From the NCBI GenBank assembly GCA_022736495.1, contig DZCR01000196.1:1-5654 (forward strand): a stretch of DNA of 5,654 nt, given 5' to 3'. The notes beneath the pieces were generated by a model. That model was not told where the DNA came from and ran no database searches. It worked only from the letters and a program-made list of their open reading frames with translations. Positions 1-5,654 of the stretch are shown piece by piece; position 1 is the stretch's first letter, and each line of letters starts with the position of its first letter. The position numbers and the translations under genes are program-made. Origin of the DNA: Desulfobacca acetoxidans. GTDB lineage: Bacteria > Desulfobacterota > Desulfobaccia > Desulfobaccales > 0-14-0-80-60-11.

Positions 1-960
1 AAAAGCGAACTCAGGGGCTCCATCTTAATGGATAAAAGCACCAGTTCCCTCATTGTCCAGGCCACCCAATCCGATATCCGAAAAATCATGCCCATCATTG
101 AAAAACTGGACCGCCCCACCCACCAGATCCTCATCGAAGCCCATATTGTGGAAGCCAATTCCGATACGGCCAAGGAACTGGGCATCCAATGGGGGGGGTT
201 AGGCCAAGCTGCTAGCGGCGATAATTTAAACTGGCTCGGCGGCCCCCTGGGCACCTTTGACAAATCCCTATACGTCAGTTCCGACGATGCCACGGCAACC
301 GTGCCGGCAGGGAGTCCCATCACCCACCTGCCCGGTATCGGCTCGGGAATCAATTTCCCTTCATCGGAAAACGCCGGCACCGCCGCCTGGAAAGGGATGA
401 CCCTGGGCCTCATGACCCAGCATGTGGGGGATTTTCTCTTATACACCCAATTAACGGCCCTGGAAGAAGAAGGCAAGCTGAACATCCTCAGCAAACCCTC
501 CATCACCACCATGGACAACCGGAAAGCCATCATTGAAAGCGGCAAGGAAGTCCCTTTCCAGACCATTGAAGACGGAGAAATCAAAATTGAATTTAAAAAA
601 GCCGTCATCAAGCTGGAAGTCATTCCCCATGTCATTGACAACAAATCCATCCGGCTCCAGATCGTAACCCATAAGGATGAACTGGACTGGACCCAGACCG
701 TGGCCGGAAACCCCACCATCATCACCAAAAATGCAGAGACCGAAGTGTATCTGTATGACGGCCAGACCACGGTCATCGGCGGACTCAACAAAGAAAAGGT
801 CGAAGGTTCCGAAGCCGGCGTGCCCATGCTCAAGGATGTTCCGGGACTGGGGTGGCTGTTCAAAAGCAATTCAGATACCACAGACATGGAAGAACTGCTG
901 ATCTTTTTGACTCCCCATATCCTTGACCGGAAACCCCCGGCCCCAAAGGAAAAGGAATAG
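1..960 (+). CDS. mshL: Secretin, C-terminal part (MshL/PilQ/GspD family), 5' end outside window
   Basis: Outer-membrane secretin that forms the ring-shaped gate for a type IV pilus or type II-like system. The frame is open from base 1, and the nine codons before the ATG at 28 continue the protein, so that ATG is internal. Visible 319 residues (window numbering): the end of an N-domain and the typical LD-P-----IEA-IVE segment (about 36-52), then ELGIQWGG (59-66), a Gly/Ser/Asp-rich variable stretch (67-130) and the secretin core (about 136-308). The core holds KPSITTMDNRKA, SGKEVPF and the C-terminal signature DGQTTVIGG...VPMLKDVPGLGWLF (bases 757-861), ending in LLIFLTPHIL. The short lysine/proline tail follows and no lipoprotein or pilotin site can be judged. 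The stop lies 18 bases before the AAA ATPase gene. The order with the next three genes fits mshL; PilQ or GspD naming is the alternative. Family certain, subfamily likely. Confidence 0.93.
   Translation, partial: KSELRGSILMDKSTSSLIVQATQSDIRKIMPIIEKLDRPTHQILIEAHIVEANSDTAKELGIQWGGLGQAASGDNLNWLGGPLGTFDKSLYVSSDDATATVPAGSPITHLPGIGSGINFPSSENAGTAAWKGMTLGLMTQHVGDFLLYTQLTALEEEGKLNILSKPSITTMDNRKAIIESGKEVPFQTIEDGEIKIEFKKAVIKLEVIPHVIDNKSIRLQIVTHKDELDWTQTVAGNPTIITKNAETEVYLYDGQTTVIGGLNKEKVEGSEAGVPMLKDVPGLGWLFKSNSDTTDMEELLIFLTPHILDRKPPAPKEKE
191..198 (+). repeat. G8 homopolymer inside the secretin gene
   Basis: Eight consecutive G encode part of the conserved ELGIQWGG motif (TGG GGG GGG). Losing one G brings TAG at 200-202 into frame. 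Gaining one G brings TAG at 213-215 into frame. Both slips would therefore cut the protein before the secretin core. The tract is seen directly; any switching role is inference. Confidence 0.9.
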
Positions 961-978
961 GCGGGACAGAGCATTTCC

Positions 979-2667
979 ATGGATTATTTCAAGACACTGA
1001 ATCTAGAGCGGGAACCCTTTTCCAATTCACCGGACCCCGGACTTTTCTACAATTCCAGACAGCATCTTGAAGCCCTCCAGAAACTGGAAATCGCCATCCG
1101 CCTCAAACGGGGACTGAGTGTTATCACAGGAGATGTGGGGACCGGTAAAACCACCCTCAGCCGTCAGTTGATCCAGAAACTGTCCCATGACCCGGCCCTC
1201 AGGTATTTTCTAATTCTTGATCCGGGATTCAGCAGCACCCGGGATTTTTTATCCGGCATTCTCAGCCATTTTACCGGCCAGGTCCCGGACCAGCCCGGAG
1301 ACGGCCCCTTAAAAGAGGAAATCAAAAAATATCTGTTCACCCAGGGGGTGGACCGGCAATTCACCACGGTCCTCATGATCGATGAAGGACAGAAACTGCC
1401 GGTATTCTGCCTGGAGGCCTTGAGGGAACTCCTGAATTATGAGACCAATGACCACAAACTTCTGCAAATCGTCATCTTTGCCCAGAAAGAATTTAATGAA
1501 ACCCTTCTCTCCCTGGACAATTTCAATGACCGCGTCAATTTCAGGTATGATCTGTCTCCCCTGGGTTTTTTTGAAACCCGGAAACTGATCCGGTTCAGAA
1601 TTGAGAAATCCGCCGGCCAGGCTGCCGCCGCCCCGTTGTTTCTCAGTTTCCCTGCCTATATTGCCGTTTACCGGTATACCCGGGGATTTCCCAGAAAAAT
1701 CATCAACCTCTGCCACCATATCCTGATCCGGCTCCTCATCAAAAACAAGACACGGGCCGATTACGGTTTTGTCCGGGCCTGTGCAGAGGAAGTTTTTCTA
1801 ACGGGACGGCCCTGGAAATTACGCCTGGCCCTTTCCAGCCTCCTATGCCTGACCTTCATGGCCTGCGGCGCTTTCCTCTTCAAGACGCTCCAGACGTCCC
1901 ATCTGTTGCCGCCGGTACTGCAGGAAGAAAAAACAACTGCGGCCGTCATTGAAAAACCCGCAGCCCCCGTGGAGAGCCCGGTGGTTGAAACCGCTCCCCC
2001 GGCCCTTGCGACCGGGACCGAGGAAACCGTTGCCCCCATTGAAGCTCCCCCGGAAACCGTTGCCCCTGCGGAAGCCCCTATAGAGGCCCCTGCCTTGGTT
2101 CAGGTGGCCCAGGCCCTGGAAACCGCTCCCCTGCCTGAAGCGGCCCCGGAAATCGAACCCGCAGAAACCCCGGCAAAAGCCGACAATTCCGGAGAGATTC
2201 CCCAGCCGCCGGAAACCTACGGCGCCTTCCGGGTCCCCAAGGCGGATACCCTGTACCGGCTCATGGAAATCGTTTACGGGTCTTATCGAATCGAATATGT
2301 GGAAAAAATGATGAGCGCCAATCCCAAAATCAAAGATCCCAACCAGATCATTGCCGGCATGCTCCTCCAGTTCCCCGTCATTGCCGGGACCCACAGCCTC
2401 TGGGAAAACAGGCCCTTCTGCATTCGCCTGTCAGCGGAAACCGACTTTACAAAAGCCGTTGAATCGGTTAAACATTATCGCCAGAGGAATCTTGATGTCA
2501 GGATGCTGCCGGTATGGGAAGATAAAAACGGATTTGTCTTCCCGGTGGTGGTCAACCAGGCCTTTGAGAGCCTTGCCCAGGCCGACAGCCATAAAACACA
2601 GACAGGGATGGAACAGGGAATCTGTGAACGCATTTTTGCCGACACCGGCGGCAGAAAACCTTTATAA
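979..2667 (+). CDS. AAA ATPase of ExeA/GspA/MshM type with periplasmic LysM-like and SPOR-like tail
   Basis: Membrane-anchored ATPase thought, from the GspA/ExeA family, to help a secretin assemble through the peptidoglycan. The 562 residues begin MDYFKTLNLEREPFS, the usual family start (MshM/ExeA begin with a Y--F-L---PF pattern), which fixes the ATG despite a weak ribosome site. Walker A is GDVGTGKTT (51-59), Walker B VLMIDEGQ (131-138, D135/E136), and the late AAA signature is RGFPRKIINLC (235-245). GRPWKLR then precedes one transmembrane helix (about 283-301), giving ATPase in the cytoplasm and the rest in the periplasm. Residues 305-412 are a Pro/Ala/Glu linker with a 10-residue repeat. 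Residues 414-466 resemble LysM (ADTLYRLMEIVYG...NPKIKDPNQIIAGMLLQFP), and 479-537 have a SPOR-like beta-alpha-beta-beta-alpha pattern. MshM is normally about half this length; GspA has a similar layout but with a different peptidoglycan-binding domain. The ATPase call is firm, the tail domains moderate. Confidence 0.88.
   Translation: MDYFKTLNLEREPFSNSPDPGLFYNSRQHLEALQKLEIAIRLKRGLSVITGDVGTGKTTLSRQLIQKLSHDPALRYFLILDPGFSSTRDFLSGILSHFTGQVPDQPGDGPLKEEIKKYLFTQGVDRQFTTVLMIDEGQKLPVFCLEALRELLNYETNDHKLLQIVIFAQKEFNETLLSLDNFNDRVNFRYDLSPLGFFETRKLIRFRIEKSAGQAAAAPLFLSFPAYIAVYRYTRGFPRKIINLCHHILIRLLIKNKTRADYGFVRACAEEVFLTGRPWKLRLALSSLLCLTFMACGAFLFKTLQTSHLLPPVLQEEKTTAAVIEKPAAPVESPVVETAPPALATGTEETVAPIEAPPETVAPAEAPIEAPALVQVAQALETAPLPEAAPEIEPAETPAKADNSGEIPQPPETYGAFRVPKADTLYRLMEIVYGSYRIEYVEKMMSANPKIKDPNQIIAGMLLQFPVIAGTHSLWENRPFCIRLSAETDFTKAVESVKHYRQRNLDVRMLPVWEDKNGFVFPVVVNQAFESLAQADSHKTQTGMEQGICERIFADTGGRKPL
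2023..2082 (+). repeat. Two tandem 30-base in-frame repeats in the periplasmic linker
   Basis: Two adjacent units encode ETVAPIEAPP and ETVAPAEAPI (residues 349-358 and 359-368 of the AAA protein). A 15-base exact repeat, GGAAACCGTTGCCCC, occurs at 2022-2036 and 2052-2066. This looks like a recent duplication in a length-tolerant Pro/Ala/Glu spacer. Confidence 0.85.
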
Positions 2668-2670
2668 AGG
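2666..2670 (+). promoter_or_regulatory. Ribosome binding site for the GTG-started mshE-like gene
   Basis: AAAGG overlaps the stop codon of the AAA gene (TAA at 2665-2667) and stands 8 bases before the GTG at 2679. It decides the start. The next in-frame ATG (2706) would remove the first MshEN motif, so GTG is preferred. The overlap suggests that translation of the two genes is coupled. Confidence 0.75.
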
Positions 2671-2678
2671 ATATTCTT

Positions 2679-4382
2679 GTGAAAATACGCAAAAAATTGG
2701 GAGAGATGCTGCTGGAAGCAGGTCTGATTGAAAAAACCCAACTTGAAAACGCCTTGCACGGCTATAAAAAAAGCGGGAAAAAACTGGGCCAGTTCCTGGT
2801 CAGGGAAGGGGTCGTTTCAGAAGAAGCCATTGTCCGCTTGATCTCGGACCAGCTTAACATCAAACGCTACAACCCCAACAATTATTCCATCAAACCCGCC
2901 CTGGCCTCCATCCTGGATGTGGATACGGCCAGAAAGCTCCAGGCCATCCCCATTGATCGGAAAACCGACCTGATCACCGTGGCCATGACCGATCCCCTGG
3001 ACATCAAGGCCCTGGATCATATTGAAATCCTGGCCGATATGGAAGTCGAATCCGTCATCTGCTCGGAACAGGAATTGAACCTCCTGATCTCCACGGTCTA
3101 CGGCACCTATTCCGGCAAGGACAATGTCATGGAACACCTTCAGGAAATGGAAGACCTGAATGTGGTGGAAGACAAGAGCGCCCAGGAAACCTATTCCACC
3201 ACCTCCCTCCAGGACATGGCCGAAGAAGCCCCCATTATCCGGCTGGTGAATTCCATCCTGACCCAGGCCGTCCAGGAAGGAGCCAGCGATATTCATCTGA
3301 GCCCGGAAAAAGATTATGTGGAAATCCGGTTCCGGGTGGACGGCAAGCTTCACCATATTCCCACCCCGCCCAAGGCCATGTTTCTTTCCATTGTGTCCCG
3401 GCTCAAAATCCTGGCCAACCTGGACATTTCCGTATCCAGGATTCCCCAGGACGGCCGGTTCACCGTCTTTGTCAATGACAAGGAAATCAATATCCGCGTG
3501 TCCACCATTCCCACGGTCTACGGGGAAAACGTGGTCTTAAGGCTTCTCAATACCGGGGCCGGCATTTACAGCCTGGAACAGGTGGGCATGGCCCCCCGGG
3601 ACATTGAAACCATTGAAAAAATGATCCGCATGCCCTACGGCATGATCCTTTGCACCGGTCCCACCGGCTCGGGAAAAAGCACCTCCCTCTTTGCCATGCT
3701 CAAAATCATCAATTCTCCGGACGTCAACATCATCACCCTGGAAGATCCGGTGGAATACCGCATGGAGCACGTCCGCCAGGCCCAGCTCAACAAAAAGGCC
3801 GGCATGACCTTTGCCTCGGGCCTGCGCTCTATCCTGCGCCAGGACCCGGATGTCATCATGATCGGCGAGATCCGGGATTCCGAGACGGCCGGGGTGGCGG
3901 TCCAGGCGGCCCTCACCGGCCATATGGTGCTGAGCACGGTCCATACCAACGATGCGGCCGGCGCCATTACCCGGTTTGTGGACATGGGTATCGAGCCCTT
4001 TCTCGTGTCCTCCGTCATGCTGGTCACCATTGCCCAGAGGCTCATCCGGCGGGTCTGCCCCCATTGCAAAACAGCTTACAAACCCACGGAGGAGGTCCTG
4101 AAATTCTGGGGCCTGGAAAAGGCCCAGGGCCTGGATTTCTCCTACGGCAAGGGATGCTTTCAATGCAAGAACACGGGATACAGCGGCAGAACCGGCCTCT
4201 ATGAAGTGCTCCACATCAACGAAGATGTCAAGGAAATGATTCTCACGGGCAAATCGGCCCAGGCCATTACCAAGGCCTGCACTTTGTCCGGCCAGTTGAC
4301 CACCCTGAAGCAGGACGCAGCCCAGAAGGTGGCCAACGGCATCACCAGTTCAAAGGAGGCGGCCTCCGCCATAATGATGTAA
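2679..4382 (+). CDS. mshE: MshE/PilB/GspE-family pilus assembly ATPase with MshEN domain
   Basis: Cytoplasmic hexameric ATPase that powers pilin polymerisation at the inner-membrane platform. It has 567 residues, a full family length, and starts with GTG. An MshEN (T2SSE N-terminal) domain spans about 1-142 and contains two 24-residue motifs (6-29 and 35-58) separated by exactly five residues. This arrangement is known from MshE as a cyclic-di-GMP site. An acidic linker (143-182) leads to the N2 and RecA-like domains. Motifs seen are Walker A GPTGSGKST (327-335), Asp box ITLEDPVEY (352-360), Walker B VIMIGEIRD (392-400, E397), and His box GHMVLSTVHTND (414-425). Four zinc-type cysteines are present (C460, C463, C493, C496). 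All catalytic elements are intact. This is an assembly-type rather than a retraction-type (PilT) ATPase, because PilT lacks the N-terminal domain and the tetracysteine site. Neighbours favour MshE; GspE or PilB is the alternative name. Confidence 0.95.
   Translation: MKIRKKLGEMLLEAGLIEKTQLENALHGYKKSGKKLGQFLVREGVVSEEAIVRLISDQLNIKRYNPNNYSIKPALASILDVDTARKLQAIPIDRKTDLITVAMTDPLDIKALDHIEILADMEVESVICSEQELNLLISTVYGTYSGKDNVMEHLQEMEDLNVVEDKSAQETYSTTSLQDMAEEAPIIRLVNSILTQAVQEGASDIHLSPEKDYVEIRFRVDGKLHHIPTPPKAMFLSIVSRLKILANLDISVSRIPQDGRFTVFVNDKEINIRVSTIPTVYGENVVLRLLNTGAGIYSLEQVGMAPRDIETIEKMIRMPYGMILCTGPTGSGKSTSLFAMLKIINSPDVNIITLEDPVEYRMEHVRQAQLNKKAGMTFASGLRSILRQDPDVIMIGEIRDSETAGVAVQAALTGHMVLSTVHTNDAAGAITRFVDMGIEPFLVSSVMLVTIAQRLIRRVCPHCKTAYKPTEEVLKFWGLEKAQGLDFSYGKGCFQCKNTGYSGRTGLYEVLHINEDVKEMILTGKSAQAITKACTLSGQLTTLKQDAAQKVANGITSSKEAASAIMM
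4355..4367 (+). promoter_or_regulatory. GC inverted repeat enclosing an AAAGGAGG sequence before mshG
   Basis: GGAGGC (4355-4360) and GCCTCC (4362-4367) are perfect inverted repeats around one G. As RNA this gives a 5-bp GGAGG/CCUCC stem with a CGG loop. The only strong Shine-Dalgarno-like sequence near the junction, AAAGGAGG (4352-4359), lies in the stem and is 25 bases from the mshG ATG, too far for ordinary use. A translational-coupling role is inference, and the repeat is also coding (KEAAS). Confidence 0.35.
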
Positions 4383-4384
4383 TT

Positions 4385-5605
4385 ATGACCATTTTTATCT
4401 ATACCGCCATCAATGAAAACGGCAATGAAATTTCCGGGGAAGTGGATGCCGCCTCGGAAGAGCTGGCCTTTGAAATCCTGGCAAGTCGGGGCCATATTCC
4501 CGAAACCGTGAAAAAGAAAACCGGAGCCCTGACCACACCGGCCATGACCCGGTTCTTCCAGGGCCTCACCCCGGTGAGCGCCAGGGACATCATCCTCTTC
4601 ACTAAACAGTTCAAGACCCTGATCCAGGCCGGGGTGTCCATGCTCCAGATCCTGTCCATCATGGAGGCCCAGACGGAAAACAAAAGGCTCCAGGGCATCA
4701 TTGCCCAGATCTCCGAAGATATCCGGGAAGGGGCCTCCCTGTCCACCGCCTTTTTCAAGCATGAGAACGTCTTTTCCACCCTCTACTGCACCATGCTCAA
4801 GGCCGGGGAATCCAGCGGCTCCCTGCCCGATGTCCTGGACCGCCTCATCTATATCATCGAGCACGAGCACAAGGTCAAATCCGATATCAAGGCAGCCATG
4901 CGCTACCCCATGATCGTGGTCTGTTTTCTCGGCGTGGCCTTTTTTATCCTTTTAACCTTTGTCATTCCCAAATTTATCACCATTTTTGAAAATGCCGGTA
5001 TTGAACTGCCTTTGCCCACCAAACTCTGCATGATTCTGTATAATTTTCTCCATGATTTCTGGCTGATCCTGATCCTTGTCCTTGCCGGGGCCATCTTCTT
5101 TTTTGCAAAATTTTTCAAGACCGCCTTCGGGAGATATACCCTGCATTATTCCCTCATGAAGATCCCCCTGGTGGGTCCCCTCATCGTCAAATCGGCCATG
5201 TCCCGGTTTGCCAGCATATTCTCCATTTTACAGGCTAGCGGGGTCACGGTCCTGGAATCCATGGACATTCTGTCGGAAACCATTAACAATGCCGCCATTA
5301 CCCGGGAATTTGTCAAGGTCAAGGAAATGCTGACGGAGGGCCGGGGCATTTCCCAGCCCCTTCGGCAGGCAAAATATTTTACGCCCATGGTCATCAATAT
5401 GGTGGCCATAGGGGAAGAATCGGGTAATTTAGATGATATGCTGAGGGAAATCGCCGTGCATTATGACGCCGAGGTGGAATACAGCACCAAGGGCCTTTCT
5501 GAGGCGGTGGGGCCCATTTTGACCATCGGCCTGGCCGCCGTGGTGGGATTCTTCGCCCTGGCCATTTTCCTGCCCATGTGGGACCTGACCAAGATGGTGA
5601 AATAG
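4385..5605 (+). CDS. mshG: MshG/PilC/GspF-family inner-membrane platform protein
   Basis: Polytopic inner-membrane protein that forms the platform on which the assembly ATPase acts to insert pilins. Its 406 residues are the usual family length. The N-terminus (MTIFIYTAINENGNEISGEV) is typical and supports the ATG two bases after the upstream stop. Two T2SSF domains form an internal duplication. The first (about 70-195) has TKQFKTLIQAGVSMLQIL and GESSGSLPDVLDRL. The second (about 272-397) has SRFASIFSILQASGVTVLESM and GEESGNLDDMLREI. Transmembrane helices are likely at about 175-195, 222-241 and 375-397, leaving the first domain's soluble part in the cytoplasm. No good ribosome site lies at normal spacing, so translation is probably coupled to the preceding gene. 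The pairing with the ATPase is the standard PilB-PilC/MshE-MshG pair. The family is certain; the mshG label rests on gene order. Confidence 0.94.
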   Translation: MTIFIYTAINENGNEISGEVDAASEELAFEILASRGHIPETVKKKTGALTTPAMTRFFQGLTPVSARDIILFTKQFKTLIQAGVSMLQILSIMEAQTENKRLQGIIAQISEDIREGASLSTAFFKHENVFSTLYCTMLKAGESSGSLPDVLDRLIYIIEHEHKVKSDIKAAMRYPMIVVCFLGVAFFILLTFVIPKFITIFENAGIELPLPTKLCMILYNFLHDFWLILILVLAGAIFFFAKFFKTAFGRYTLHYSLMKIPLVGPLIVKSAMSRFASIFSILQASGVTVLESMDILSETINNAAITREFVKVKEMLTEGRGISQPLRQAKYFTPMVINMVAIGEESGNLDDMLREIAVHYDAEVEYSTKGLSEAVGPILTIGLAAVVGFFALAIFLPMWDLTKMVK

Positions 5606-5639
5606 GAAAAAAATCTACTATTTTATGGTAATTTTTTTC
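5606..5639 (+). terminator. A-tract/T-tract hairpin directly after mshG (possible terminator or cis element)
   Basis: GAAAAAAAT (5606-5614) and ATTTTTTTC (5631-5639) are perfect 9-base inverted repeats. After a bulged C5615, TACTAT (5616-5621) pairs with ATGGTA (5625-5630), with one G-U pair, leaving a TTT loop. The hairpin begins one base after the mshG stop. It is AU-rich and its T-run is in the stem, unlike a classic GC-stem terminator. It could act in both directions, or only reduce read-through into downstream genes. Confidence 0.4.
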
Positions 5640-5654
5640 ACAAGAACCTTCCGG
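5640..5654. other. Short unassigned end of window
   Basis: Fifteen bases after the hairpin with no recognisable signal. In MSHA-type loci minor and major prepilin genes follow mshG, so this is probably a leader or the start of such a gene, but nothing in these bases shows it. Confidence 0.3.

Noticed and set aside
28..30. ATG that could be taken as the secretin start
   Set aside because: The frame is open from base 1 and the nine preceding codons continue secretin-like sequence. A secretin starting here would lack its signal peptide and N-domains, so the gene is cut by the window edge.
1843..2394. 183-codon Gly/Phe-rich open frame on the minus strand
   Set aside because: It mirrors the Pro/Ala/Glu linker of the AAA protein. 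The Gly/Phe repeats are simply the reverse reading of CCC, GCC and GAA codons.
2766..2782. A-runs (AAAAAAA and AAAAAA) in the MshEN coding region as a slippage or frameshift site
   Set aside because: They encode Lys pairs at conserved positions of the domain, and no stimulatory structure or alternate-frame product is apparent.
3650..4204. 184-codon plus-strand frame overlapping the ATPase gene out of frame
   Set aside because: It is rich in His, Gly, Pro and Arg, has no family resemblance and is entirely nested in the well-supported catalytic domain.
3537..4214. 225-codon open frame on the minus strand opposite the ATPase domain
   Set aside because: It lies wholly antisense to the catalytic core of the MshE-like protein. 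Its translation is low-complexity Gly/Asp/His-rich, a by-product of GCC/GGC-rich codons on the other strand.
4199..4870. 223-codon minus-strand frame across the mshE/mshG junction
   Set aside because: It is antisense to two clear conserved genes, has no recognisable domain and has no plausible ribosome site.
5625..5654. ATG with an open frame to the window end (MVIFFTRTFR), possibly a prepilin leader
   Set aside because: Only ten codons are visible, the ATG lies inside the hairpin stem, and the nearest AGGA is about 17 bases upstream. No GFTLIE-type motif can be seen, so it cannot be supported.

Overview
The window is a compact, single-direction (+ strand) block of four protein genes that build the core of a type IV pilus / type II secretion-like machine. 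In order they are the C-terminal part of an outer-membrane secretin (1-960, cut off by the window edge), an ExeA/GspA/MshM-type AAA ATPase with a membrane anchor and a long periplasmic tail (979-2667), a GspE/PilB-type assembly ATPase with an N-terminal MshEN domain (2679-4382), and a GspF/PilC-type inner-membrane platform protein (4385-5605). The gaps are 18, 11 and 2 bases, so this looks like one transcript. No internal promoter, RNA gene, CRISPR array or insertion sequence is visible.

The order secretin - AAA ATPase - MshE-like ATPase - MshG-like platform is that of the MSHA (mannose-sensitive haemagglutinin) pilus locus, mshL-mshM-(mshN)-mshE-mshG, except that no separate mshN TPR gene lies between the ATPases. 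The AAA protein here is about twice the length of a typical MshM. It has the GspA layout (cytoplasmic ATPase, one transmembrane helix, periplasmic part), but its periplasmic part looks like a Pro/Ala/Glu linker followed by LysM-like and SPOR-like regions.

Working together, the secretin would form the outer-membrane gate. The AAA protein would couple ATP use in the cytoplasm to cell-wall binding, probably helping the secretin through the peptidoglycan. The MshE-like ATPase, possibly controlled by cyclic di-GMP, would drive pilin assembly on the MshG-like platform. Prepilin genes would be expected just downstream, but the window ends 49 bases after the last stop.

The source is a Gram-negative bacterium, because a secretin implies an outer membrane. 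The moderately GC-rich, GCC/CTG/CCG-heavy codon use and the MSHA-like layout would suit a sulfate-reducing or related Desulfobacterota (former Deltaproteobacteria), but this is an impression, not a demonstrated assignment.

The notable points are: a G8 tract in the secretin where either single-base slip gives a stop within a few codons; the wall-binding tail of the AAA ATPase with an exact in-frame repeat in its linker; two well-spaced MshEN motifs with Arg-to-Lys changes; a GC hairpin holding a Shine-Dalgarno-like sequence at the third/fourth gene junction; and an A-tract/T-tract hairpin directly after the last gene.
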